This document shows positions 10,901 to 19,900 of a stretch of 64,000 bases of DNA, piece after piece (positions within the stretch are counted from its first letter, which is position 1; every line of letters starts with the position of its first letter). The DNA comes from Endozoicomonas sp. ISHI1. Its GTDB lineage: Bacteria > Pseudomonadota > Gammaproteobacteria > Pseudomonadales > Endozoicomonadaceae. Made by a program: the position numbers and the translations under genes. The stretch is from positions 62,001 through 126,000 of the forward strand of contig NZ_JAGRPU010000007.1 in assembly GCF_024606225.1 (NCBI RefSeq), written 5' to 3'. The notes beneath the pieces were generated by a model, which saw only the letters and a list, made by a program, of their open reading frames with translations, was not told the DNA's origin and searched no databases.

Positions 10901-13640
10901 CATTCTGGTAAAAGAAGGTGATCTCGGATCATTGAAAGAAGCTTATAACTTTGCCATTAAAGTCTATTCATATGCTCACGGTTGGATCGAGCCCGATGCA
11001 CGCGATAACGCATTAAATGAACTGACGTCAATCAGGAAAAAGTACACTCAGGTCACAGAATTCCTGCATGAGCACGTCAGGAAAACTATGGAAGTGACCC
11101 ATACACAGCTTGAAGAGTTGAATGCACAAGAGAATCTGAATCGTAAAAAACAGGAGATTGAACATCCTGGATACATCGATGAGCAGGCTAAAACCGCGCA
11201 TAACAAGGAAATGGCTGCGCTGGCTTCAGTCCTTGAGCAGAAACGTGAAGCTGTATCAAAAGCAGAAGAGGCTCTGACGGATCATCATAAAGCAGCTCTT
11301 GACGCCACTGAAAAAGCTCTGGGTCTTAAACCAGACGTTTCTGATACCCATGAACAACGGCTTAATGCCCTGAGAGAAAGACAGATAAAACTGGGCGGTG
11401 CTGATGGAACAGGCGGCAGGATCAAGATACTTCAGGAACAGGCCCGTCTTGAAGGCGAGATTAAAACCAGGAAAGCAGATATTGAGAGAATGGAGGAAGT
11501 CCTGAAGACTGCAGAGGAAGCCGTGAAAAATGACGGCGGTCCCTTCCAGTTCACGCCAGAACAGGAAAAAGCCCGGGGCGATATCCTCAAGTTCGTGCAG
11601 CAGCACCCTCTCAAACAACAAGCTCTGGAAGCCGCAATGGGCCTGACCGAAGCAGCAGTGAAGAATGGTAAGACAATACCATTCCTTACGACTTTCGATT
11701 TTGACGATGAATTTGCACCGATTCGCTTGCAGACAATAGTCGGAGACAATCTGAGTTTTGATCAGGCCTGCCGGATTGTGGAAGTCTTCAAGAGTTTGAA
11801 GAGGAACTTCCCGGTCTACCCTTTCGAGCCTTTAGAAGGTCAGCCTCAGAATGTCCTGACAAAAATCGAGGGGCTGGTGAACAGGGCCAGAAATGAGATA
11901 AAAACCGCGGCTCAACAATACGACGATGAAATACACGGCATGGGCCTGAAAGCCATTCACTACATTGAGCATGAATCCATTGACCTGAAGGGTTTCACGG
12001 AATACTTTACTACCCGTTCTGCCACTGGTAGAAAGATTATCGCCCTGCTGGGTGAAGGTCTGATTAGCAAGGTTGAACTTGAGAACTACATAAAAGCCGT
12101 CAGAGGTATCGACGGTTATCAGCCAGTGGAAGAATTTGAACACTTCCTTGGCTACAAACACGGCATTAATGTGGCTCAATTCAGTGCTGTTGTCCAGATG
12201 CTCTCCGACAGGGGTACTGAAGAATTCATGCAGGGTGCCTTTACTACTTTGACCGCAACCGGCCCGGCGGGTATGAAAGAGTCTGTTGAAGGCATGAAAG
12301 AATACGCAGCTGCGGTCATCGCCAACTACGTTCTTGACGATATTGCCTTTGATAACGGCCGCAAGACCTCAGCATTCCTGAACAATGTTCAGGACACCCT
12401 GACACCTTATGCCAATGCCGTTGGCGTGTCTGAAGCAGAGCTGATGAAGGCTATCCACGACACATTGATGCAGGCTCATGCCGCAGCGGTTGAGCGACAG
12501 CTCAATGATTACTGGGTCAAACCTTCAGCCTCTCTGGTACAGGCAGTCATCTGGTACTACTCCAACTACAAACCTCTGCTGCTGACCCATACCGTCCGGG
12601 AGGCAGCCAGACTGTCTCTCTCAAACATGGCGTACCTCTATCTTATGGATCTGACCAACAGGGGCGATTACTCGCACAGGATGCTCACACCTTTCCAGCA
12701 CTGGCTGGAACGCTATGGTGTTGATCTTGACCGTAACAGCCAACATGCCTTCCACAGTGGCATTGAAAAAATCTCTGAAGCAGGCGGGCTGGCCATGCCA
12801 TTGGGCAAGGCCGCTTCCTCAGTCATTCTGCTGAAAACCGGCTCTCTGCTGTTTGCCAGACAGTACAACGCCAACCCCCGGATGTATCGCAGAATTTTCC
12901 ATCTGGTTCCCGAAATAGTCAAATCCATGGGTTCCGGACAGGGTATTAAGGTACCGCTGCTGCACAGGATGACGCCAGAAAAAGTGAAAACCCTGGCCTC
13001 TGCAACAGCCGGTCTGGTGATGGGGCCAGTAGCCACTGTCGGAGCATACGCCCATGGTCTGGTATCTGGATTTAACTATGCTCAAACCTTCGGATTCGCT
13101 TTGGGGTCGACTCTCACTTTCGACTTTTTCATGAACGACAACAAGCTACTCACTCAATGGCTGGGCGGACCTCTGGGCCGCAGTCTTGACAAAATCAATC
13201 GTTGGAGAGGCCTGGGCGAAACGGAAGCGGACTATGTGAAACGAACTGCCATTGCCGCACCGCAACGCTTCCATGAAACGGATGAAGAGTATGCCAAGCG
13301 TGTTAAAGCAAACAACGTGATGTATGGCTGGGCACGAAACGAAAATTATCTTCAGTTCCGTGAACGACGTGATCGCACCATGAGGATGTTTGAGCATGGC
13401 TGGGAGAAATACTTCAAGGAAAATGTGCCTAAATGGTCATTCTCCCACGCAGAAAGTATTCCATACTCCTACACTCTGGGTGTCTTTTACGACTGGCAAC
13501 AAAGCGTTGACAAGAAAGTTCCTGTTCATGACAAGAGAAATGCTCCTCAGTCAGGTCTTCTACCTGAAGTCGTGAAACCAACACAGGCAAATCTTGATAA
13601 AGGTTGGCGTGACAATGAGAATACCCGAGACGAACTCTGA
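4911..13640 (+). CDS. P2: giant secreted-type coiled-coil paralog, 2909 aa, RDEL C-terminus
   Basis: Largest member of the array. Residues 1-28 are a Sec signal peptide with predicted cleavage after ALA28. The conserved N-terminal region (29 to ~480) includes RGQKQN near 314 and YQYVIRNRQM near 357. The middle holds five tandem ~175-residue modules (about 515-1375) whose shared segment reads LGIDDWDDTQP; the fifth carries a pentapeptide VNTR (1279-1328). RTPGHP lies near 1509, KPRYVLDRE near 1882 and FDFDDEFAPIRL near 2261. Hydrophobic Ala/Gly segments lie at about 2693-2739. The family region ends near 2865 and is followed by a unique tail ending TRDEL. The start is set by the signal peptide and a GAGG site 7 nt upstream. 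The 3' end is very close to P10. No catalytic motif was seen. Export is inferred from the signal peptide; ER retention in a host is speculation from the last four residues. Confidence 0.92.
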   Translation: MTNAPPNALSLAVAIAICSSVIGTQALADRRLQTKSTDIQSNGYAEFTRSEVIVRPTLGDDQQPIPKSFTTTYPDQAQARAGYDIPSEGFTDTLSGIVGGVSTVDLFETDDNDVAQKYTKVLKVGDEGVFRFTHNLAEEKLAIEVRNGMTDQESINAVRTQLNGIHSLEKFTKIASPEQLAGVLKVANRRAGNLGASNDYVALATVQVNEVKVNGRTFMRLIAGGDQPPELRRLDQSLFVNEETLLAAATSAYTQVHVLGEDLQQEALNELFYYRKPVGYVVYVEDETRAYPVPEGYPKLEVTEAPGEVIVFRGQKQNSADVAFVENLYNMFAEEFSSIPPSEARAQIRKDKVKSYQYVIRNRQMELLEGIAAWHNAQLNEDGQTTLIYEDELRLIAQFEYIQQALTNATPGQADEFELTVRQIEAAMSASTASWMHNQLEKHFGFKPVFRNLLSNRYFVENIHEVEGDNTEMPDDPLSEDESIAAKLTDDIPRQQIDDEPVQNRKVIEAQQNQLQKLQQEFEKTPEQEKQVFQVSRFFIKNQNAYSAAKLGIDDWDDTQPLEEQARLIKIKIHEIYTSMAGAGQPDEEAVKAKPTAIGGKRGIASVNQNHLGTLQFVHQRLQFDKTLADEEVREKLAVFEGYLGLVPENKDHLEARHQAIQKHLKQQVLEVQDLQLQQEIEEHKNHLQKLQQDVEQIPKLERRVYRVRRLFIRAQNAYTAAKLGIDDWDNTRHLAEQSRIIELKTHEIYTSMVAAGQPDEEAVKAKPTAIGGKRVIASVNKNHLSTLQFVHQQLQQDTELSDDEVREKLAIFEGYLGLVPDNKDHLEARHQAIQQYLEQLELEIDQQYLQFQQEQEKQKSLLQKLQQRIEQIPKLEQQVRDAIEDAKKARNAQTAAKLGIRDWDENQPLEEQVRLIGKKMHEIIQAVPATSTTIEQPGEDDVEAKQAPIEFVISPRDEKGPRTRLDYIQQFLQQMPDPIDEEARLAKVETLLGLVPKNEDDHETRHQAIKQHLKQRGLEAVKRYVENQKPEEKKTWAQNAHHLIDLNPSLEKQVLHARAEATNNRNAEIAAELGIDDWDNTQLPWEQARLIREKIRKFKQLIPATGQPDEEAVRARPATIGSKRSITSINEDDQAVAQFIRQQLQQDEKLAEEEARKKLAFFESKLDLIPENKDDLAARHQNLRERISQQFSEAYGQHLLTQQELAGRRRWLNHIQEEVERIPILRKEVREAVAATRQECYVQIAAALEINNWDVTWPPEKQARLIIEKVHEIKRQPAATSITATSITATSIATTSIAATPVAATPVAATSIAATSIAATSTALKPVVATDSLEEQPGEEAVKEALATIESKLDITPDNENDLHARFHSIQQQLEQNEERTNRMIQNNLADIELKLGLVPDNGKTPEVRHQAIMECLKQLIAQVDQAHHKLTTMDDELEIPHQRVETLRDQKDFEGSFTPSKKGALATVPGIEQAEDTTSEDLTLLELKVRGKLIRIKVLERELADMRTPGHPIARSEVLETLSDVEEALEMSDLDESNDVHLRRQKISEHMHAFIREARQRIEEEALNILKAVEEILTIEVNEEDDKTTRFIRVRKILDDNDLPNYMADKIDSTLWATGGETPDEKHLKLKRLLAHLHYKVEGPEPDEHAREQQTEQLAALEEILNIKSEESEKAERFARVVKILRFTDIPEYTLDQIDQSLWKEDSKALSEWGLKLRKLRASLAYKIEDSYLDKQARKRQSRLLNIVEDELDIDIIENVTAKKKGKALTAKLADELKVEFEEGDLSYQKEALKAKVQTLMDEVDESYDDADAKQARNNEVAHQLNIEGYKDDATIENQNRLIEAKLKQLFKEILNAGKPDVHSRIATIEKELDMQMARLGPKPRYVLDRELAVARRAIEEAERELSGVYHKLKKLQGKQLKFVIHDTITPISEEGDTALNRAMKRIQTDLGLPAGDEQPPEERLEDISHFLQRYGAERLGHAANKLKAVVKNLHILVKEGDLGSLKEAYNFAIKVYSYAHGWIEPDARDNALNELTSIRKKYTQVTEFLHEHVRKTMEVTHTQLEELNAQENLNRKKQEIEHPGYIDEQAKTAHNKEMAALASVLEQKREAVSKAEEALTDHHKAALDATEKALGLKPDVSDTHEQRLNALRERQIKLGGADGTGGRIKILQEQARLEGEIKTRKADIERMEEVLKTAEEAVKNDGGPFQFTPEQEKARGDILKFVQQHPLKQQALEAAMGLTEAAVKNGKTIPFLTTFDFDDEFAPIRLQTIVGDNLSFDQACRIVEVFKSLKRNFPVYPFEPLEGQPQNVLTKIEGLVNRARNEIKTAAQQYDDEIHGMGLKAIHYIEHESIDLKGFTEYFTTRSATGRKIIALLGEGLISKVELENYIKAVRGIDGYQPVEEFEHFLGYKHGINVAQFSAVVQMLSDRGTEEFMQGAFTTLTATGPAGMKESVEGMKEYAAAVIANYVLDDIAFDNGRKTSAFLNNVQDTLTPYANAVGVSEAELMKAIHDTLMQAHAAAVERQLNDYWVKPSASLVQAVIWYYSNYKPLLLTHTVREAARLSLSNMAYLYLMDLTNRGDYSHRMLTPFQHWLERYGVDLDRNSQHAFHSGIEKISEAGGLAMPLGKAASSVILLKTGSLLFARQYNANPRMYRRIFHLVPEIVKSMGSGQGIKVPLLHRMTPEKVKTLASATAGLVMGPVATVGAYAHGLVSGFNYAQTFGFALGSTLTFDFFMNDNKLLTQWLGGPLGRSLDKINRWRGLGETEADYVKRTAIAAPQRFHETDEEYAKRVKANNVMYGWARNENYLQFRERRDRTMRMFEHGWEKYFKENVPKWSFSHAESIPYSYTLGVFYDWQQSVDKKVPVHDKRNAPQSGLLPEVVKPTQANLDKGWRDNENTRDEL
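6453..9040 (+). repeat. Five tandem ~525-bp modules inside P2
   Basis: Matching points recur at 6453, 6972 and 7497 (519 and 525 bp apart). A second matching point, in the helix before the LGIDDWDDT motif, recurs at 7536, 8061 and 8586 (525 bp each). Every unit has an LG[IL]xxWD helix-loop-helix, a GKR segment and a second helix pair reading FEGYLGLVPENKD or similar. Units 1 and 2 are nearly identical over about 250 bp (6660-6912 against 7180-7432), which points to recent duplication. Unit 5 is lengthened by a VNTR. All changes keep the reading frame. Confidence 0.88.
8745..8894 (+). repeat. 15-bp in-frame VNTR in P2 (10 units)
   Basis: Ten 15-bp units of the type GCAACATCAATTGCC encode the pentapeptides AATSI, TATSI, AATPV and similar. 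It forms a Thr/Ala/Ser-rich linker between the two halves of the last 175-residue module. P5, P8 and P10 have equivalents at the same site. Confidence 0.92.
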
Positions 13641-13673
13641 TCAGAAACCAATATAAAGGAATACATCCCGGTA

Positions 13674-13696
13674 GGAGACGATTTCGAGACAAAGCT
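13674..13696 (+). repeat. 23-bp repeat, possible insertion-sequence edge
   Basis: The block ATTTCGAGACAAAGCT with its upstream GGAGACG recurs almost unchanged at 48631-48653 (GGGGACAATTTCGAGACAAAGCT). Here it directly precedes a transposase-like fragment, so it may be the end of a lost insertion sequence. No second inverted end was found. Confidence 0.5.
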
Positions 13697-13699
13697 TGA

Positions 13700-13888
13700 T
13701 ATGAGCTGGTTATTTTTGGCCTCATCCAGATGGGTTCAGTCAACCTGTCCCGTATTGCCCGAACTATGGGACACGGTACCGGGATCGACTTCGGGCGTAA
13801 ACGTCTCAAGCGTTTCTTCGTCCGGAGTGGCATGGATATTCCTTCCCTGAAAAAAACAACGCAAAGGAACAACTCTCAGCTAAATTGA
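13700..13888 (+). pseudogene. Transposase fragment, IS4-like N-terminal part
   Basis: A 62-codon frame just after an in-frame TGA reads YELVIFGLIQMGSVNLSRIA, then RKRLKRFFVRSGM. The GSVNLSRIAR helix followed by a basic KRLKRFF stretch resembles the N-terminal region of IS4/IS10-type transposases. The catalytic DDE core is absent and the frame ends after about 60 residues, so it is dead. It lies in the 328-bp gap between P2 and P3 and probably replaced part of the usual intergenic module, because the 40-bp repeats are missing here. The family call rests on motif memory only. Confidence 0.5.
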
Positions 13889-13968
13889 ACGATTGAAAGC
13901 ACCCTTCCCTGCCCGGTTTGGCATTCACTTGTCACGGTGATAAAAGTACTCAGCCCTGAGGTACTAGA
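13889..13968 (+). promoter_or_regulatory. Class 1 leader of P3 with ribosome binding site
   Basis: The conserved leader with CTTGTCACGGTGATAAAAGT and CCTGAGGTACTAGA precedes the ATG. It is slightly diverged from the P2 leader and directly abuts the transposase fragment. A TAATAA-like -10 is altered to GATAAA. Confidence 0.45.
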
Positions 13969-16900
13969 ATGACATATGCTCGTCCCAATGCGTTAAGCCT
14001 TGCAGTGGCCTTTGCCATCAGCTCTTCCTTCATTGGTACACAAGCACTGGCCGATCGCAAGCTACACATAAAGTCTGTCGATATACTGGACAATGGACGT
14101 AAAGAGTATACCCAGAGAGGGATCACGGTTCGGCCAACGTTAGGTCATGACCAGCAGCCAATACTTAAATCCTTTACCACCACCTATCGTGATAAGCCTG
14201 ATCGCAGGGAAAGCTATTACGTTCCTGCTATGAGTTTTACAGAAATTCTTGCTGAAGTTACAAGTGACGTTTCCAGTGTTGATCTGTTTGAAACAGACGA
14301 AAATGGCGTTGCTCAGAAATACACCAAAGTCCTGAAAGTGGGCGATGAAGGAGTTTTCAGGTTCACCCATAACCTTGGAGAAAAGGAACTGGTCATTGAA
14401 GTCAGAGGCAAAATTACCGTTCAGGATTCAATTGAGTTTGTTCGTCGACAATCAGGTGGCAGCCTGTCGTTAGACCCACTAACGAAAATCGCCAAACCTT
14501 TAAAGCTGGCTGAGTTGCTCGACACTGTCGATCTCATGGCAGGAGACATCGACCTCGGCCCTGGCGATCACTACGTTCCCCTTGCCACCATTGAAGTTGA
14601 AAAAGTTGCAGTGAAAGGGCGCACCTTTATGCGTCTTATCGCTTCGGGCGATCAGCCCCCTGAACTGCAGCGCCTGGGTCAATCACTCTTTGTCAATGAT
14701 GAGGCTCTCTTGGCGGCAGCCACCTCCGCCTATATCCAGGTTCATATTTTAGAAGAGGATTTACAACAACAGGCTCTCAATGAACTGTTAGCACACAGCA
14801 AACCCGTCGGATATGTTGTACACGTCGAGGATGACACACAGGTTTATACTGCACCTGCGGGCTATCCAAAGTTGGAAGTAACAGAAGCGCTGGAGGAAGT
14901 TATTGTTTTTCGTGGACAGAAGCAGTATCCGAACAATATCGCTGTTGTAGAAAAACTCCATAAACTCTGGGAAAAAGATGAGAGTGATAAGCCCGCTCAT
15001 TCAGTAAAAAAGTGGTTTAAAAGCTATGATATCCAAAACTACCGGTACGTTATTCGGAGCAGGCAGATGGCAGTGCTGGAGGAGCTGGCTGCACACCACG
15101 ATACTGAATTTAACGAACATCAACTGAAGACGCTTGCATACTATGAATCTCTCCAGCAGGCATTGACCATTGCTAATCCGGATAATGCCTATAAATTTGA
15201 ATTCACACCAGGTCATATCAGAGCCGCTTCGTCGGCCATCACGCCCTGCTGGTTGCAGTTGCAACTCGTAAAACACTTCAGCTTCAAACCCGCACTTGGA
15301 AACCTTCTGGTTAACCCGCATTTTATTCAGAATATTCAGAAAGTTATACCTGATATCAACGATCTCCACCGAGCGCGAATTGATGCTCCTGAGAACGACA
15401 TAGAGTTTGCTTCCAGGATCACTGTCAACATGGTCAAACAGCTGATTGAGAATGAAAGCAAGCTGCAAGAACTGTGGACAGCAGAAACTCAACTCTTCCA
15501 GCTTAGAAACCAGTTAAAGCTCTCAACGGAGCAAGCCACTGCCAGTAAAACGGAAAAACTGAGAGCGCAACAACTCAGGCTGGAAAAGCATGTTCATGAT
15601 GTCATAGCAGATGCCATCAGAGCTCGAAATACTCAACTGGCAGCAGAGCTTGGTATTGATAACCCGGATGATAGCCAGCCAACTGAAGAACAAGCCAGAC
15701 TTATCAGAAAGACAAGTCATGAAATTGACCAGTCGCTTGCCTCAACATTTGCCGCAACAGGAAAGCCTGACGGAGACACTGCAGAAGCAACACTGACCGC
15801 CATAGAGCGCCAGCTCAGTATTTTTCAAGGCAATGATAAGGATTTGGGTGCCCGCTTTCGGTTCATTCAAAATTATTTGCGACAACACGCTGAACAGAAC
15901 CACGAGGCATTTCGGAAAAAAATGGCTATCGTTGAAGGTCGGTTAGGCCTGGTTCCGAAAAACGAAGAGGACATGGAAGCCCGTCACTATGCCATTCATC
16001 AGGCCATTCAAAAGCATCTCAAGCAGCAGACAGTTCAGATCGAACACCCTCTTCAGCAACAGAGCATTGGAACAGAAGCTGAAGCTGAAATCAAAGCCCG
16101 CTATAAAACTCTTGCCTTAGATTTAAACATTAATAATTTTGACAGCAACACAGATATTGACTTTCAAGAATACCGACTGCTTCACAAAATTGAATCACTG
16201 AACACTGCAATAAAGAAAGCTCATATGCAGAATCTTCGACAAAAAAATTTGCTTAACGAACTTCAGTCAACGAATGTTCCACTGGACGACCATCAGAATG
16301 ATCTGTTTCAAAGAATCCGAAAACTCAATGATAAATGCTGTTCGGAAAAACCTCACGTCAAATCCATGAACGATGGTGTGGAATGGATTTTGCGTTTCAG
16401 ACCGGATAAAGACATCGCACCAGAAGAACAAAAGGCAGATATCGAAGCATTAAATCGCGCGTTCCGCATTCATCCAAATTTTCAACTAACAATGAAAGAT
16501 ATCAGAACACCTGACCACCTCAAAGCCATGCCCACAGTACTCAGGAAACTGAGAGGCGTGGAGAGAGCCCTGAATAAGAAGCACAGTGGTGAGGAGGGCG
16601 ATGTGTATTCCCGTCGTCGCGCGATTTCTGAGGAAATTCAGACGTACATGACAAAAGCCAGACAGCAGTCAGAGGAAAAGGCTTTGGAAATACTGGCAGA
16701 TGCTGAAAAAATACTCGAAATTGAAGTCAATAAATATGAACACAAAAAAGCAAGGCTTGACAAGGTTCGTGCAACTCTTGACGGCAATGTCGTCTCCGAA
16801 AAAAAACTGAATGATCTGGTGCATACCCTCTGGAGACAAAAAATCCCGGCTGAGTTCGAAGAAAGGGAAGCAAAACTTGAGAAGCTCCATTCGGTACTGA

Positions 16901-19900
16901 CCTATGGTGTCGAAGAAGCCGATGAGCGCGCTTTGGGAAGACAGATTCAGATGCTTGATGATATAGAGGATGAGCTAGGCATCGACGCAAGTCAAAACGT
17001 TGCTGCTAAAGAAAGAGGCAAGGATTTGAAAATTAAACTGGCCGAAATTCTGAAAGTAGAATTTGAAAAAGTCAACTTCCTGCATCCACTGGAGGATGTT
17101 CTGACTCATAAAATTTGGGAATTAGAGAATGAAGTAGGCGAACCTTATGACAATGAGGGTATCAGAAGAAATAAAAACAATGAAATTGCTCGTCAACTCA
17201 ACATTAAGGACTATAAAGATGATGCCTCGAAAGATGATCAAATCCATCTCATTAAAAAAACACTCGAGGAGCTGTACGACAAAGTCGACACAGCGGGTCT
17301 GCCTCTAGTCAATGAGCGTATCGCAGCCATTGATACTGAGCTTGACAGGCAGATGGCTCTCCTGAAGCCCAAACACCGATACACTGAATCTGAGGTAGCC
17401 GAAGTCAGGACAGCGATAAGGGATGCTGAAACTGAGCTAGAGGCTCCTTATCGCAAACTGGAGGCTGTCCGTCGCAAACAGGAGGAGATCTGTGAAAATC
17501 CCGCTAACGTCGCCCCTATCACGAATGACGACAAGGCAGCGCCTGATCAGGTAATCAAAAAATTTCAGACCGAATCAGGTCTGACACTGGTTTTTAAGCA
17601 AACGACCGGAGAGCGAGTAAACGACATCAGACACTTTTTGCAGAGTGAAGATTCAGAGAAACACGATGAAATCGTTCAAAAACCAGGAGCCGCCACATCA
17701 GAACTGAAAATCTCTGTTGAGGGTGCCCCTGATAATTTGGCAAAAGAGGATGACTTCACCGCCATTAAAACACATGCAGACACTCATGATCAGGGTGAAG
17801 TTGATCAAACAGTGGGTGAACTGCCTGAAACCAGAAAAAAGTACCTTCAAATCACGAAGTTTTTGCTTGAGCACGATCGCATAGAGATGGAGTTAACCGG
17901 TGAAAAGATGAGAGACAAGAGATATCAGGAAGATCTGAAGCGTCAAAATCAGAGGATTAAGGATTCCAAAGACAAGAATCCGGAATCTGCAAGCCTGCTT
18001 AAAAACATAAGAAACATGATGAGTTCAGGCCAGAAAAACGTAGGAGTCAGAATATCAAAAGCACAAAAAGCTCTGGAGGATCATCAAACAAATCTTAAAG
18101 CCATTGAAGATGACGTGGGTCTCAAGCCAGCGCCCACTCTCAGCAACGCTGAACGGGTTGAAGCCCTGAGAAAGAGACAGCTGAAACTGGGCGGGGATGA
18201 TGTTACTGCCAGCGCACTTGTGCAACTGGCCCGGGAAGAGCAAAGTCTGAACAAAGAAGTAGAAATCAGGAAAGCGGAAATAAGCGTATTGAAGGAAGTT
18301 CTGAAATCTTCTGAGGAAGCCGCCATAGAAAAGGGTGGGTTCTTCCAGTACACGCCGGGACAGGCCAATATACTGGCCGATATCCACGCCTTTGCCAGGG
18401 CGCACTCTCTGAAGAAACAGGCTCTGGAAGCCGCAATGGGTCTCATAGAATCAGCAGAAAACAGCGGTAAAGTCAGACCCTATCTTCCGACTTTTGACTT
18501 TGACGATGAATTTGCACCGATTCACTTGCAAGCATTGGTCGGAGACGATCTGAAATTTGCCCAGATCAGACGGATTGTGGAAGTCTTCAAAAATCTGAAG
18601 ACAACATTCATGTTCCAGCCTGTAGAAGATCAGTCTCTGAATACTTTGGAAAAAGTCCAGGATCTGGCAGACTGGGCAAGGACTCACATTAAAACCGGAC
18701 CACAAGAGTACGACGATGAAATCTATGGCATGGGCGAAGCAGCTATTCACTTCGTTGAACACGAACCAAAGGATCTGAAAAGCTTCTCGGAATACTTCGC
18801 TGCCCGTTCTGCCAGTGGTTACAGGATCATTGCTTTACTGCGAGAAGGTCTGATCAGCAAGATTGAACTTGAGCACTATTTAAAGGCTGTCAGAGGTGTC
18901 GATGATTACCAGACAGTGGATGAATTTGAACACTTCCTTGGCTACAGACACGGCATCAAGGTGCCCCAGTTCAGGGCCGTTGTCCAGATGCTGTCCGACG
19001 AGGGTGTTGACGAGTTCGTACAGAGTGCTTTTTCTCCTGTGATCATGACCGCAACTGGCCCGGCAGGTATGCAGGAATCAGTTGCCGGCATGAAGGAGTA
19101 CGCAGCTTCTGTCATCGCTAACTACGTTCTTGACGACATCGCCTTCGAAAACGGCCGCAAGACGGCTGCATTTCTGGCCAATGCTCAGGATACCCTGACA
19201 CCATACGCCAATGCCATTGGCGTGTCTGAATCAGAGCTGATCAAGGCTATCCATGACACATTGATGCAGGCGCATGCCGCAGCGGTTGAGCAGCAGCTCA
19301 ATGATTATTGGATCAAGCCCTCAGCCTTCCTGGTACAGGCGGTCACCTGGTACTTTTCCAGTTACAAGCCTCTACTGGTGACCGAGACCGCCCCGGAAGC
19401 TCTCAGGCTGTCTCTCTCAAACATGGCGTTCCTCTATCTTCTGGACCTGACCAACCGGGGCGATTACACGCACAGGATGCTCACACCTTTCCAGCATTGG
19501 TTGGAACGCTATGGTGTCGATCTTGACCGAACCGGCCAATATGCCTACCACACCGGCATTGAACAAGTCGCTGAACTGGGCGGGCTGGCCATGCCATTGG
19601 GCAAGGCCGCTTCCTCTGTTATTCTGCTGAGAACCGGCTCTCTGCTGTTTAACAGACAGTACAACGCCAACCCCCGGATGTATCGCAGCATTTCCCGTCT
19701 GGTGCCCGAAATCGTGAAATCCCTGGCTTCCGGACAAGGCGTTCAGGTACCGCTGCTGCACAGGATCACACCAGAAAAAGTGAAAACCCTGGCCTCTGCC
19801 ACAGCCGGTCTGGTGATGGGTCCGGTAGCCACGGTCGGAGCATACGCCCACGGTCTTTTATCCGGGTTTACCTACGCACAAACCTTCGGATTGGCTCTGA

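Noticed and set aside
4911-13640. P2 and relatives as RTX toxins, Tc toxins or autotransporters
   Set aside because: No GGxGxDxxx repeats, no YD/RHS repeats and no C-terminal beta-barrel were seen; the C-terminal region is helical with Ala/Gly-rich stretches.
13678-13872. The minus-strand frame across the P2-P3 gap as a gene
   Set aside because: The opposite strand reads as a transposase-like fragment with recognisable GSVNLSRIAR and KRLKRFF segments; the minus frame has no recognisable content and overlaps the P2 3' end.
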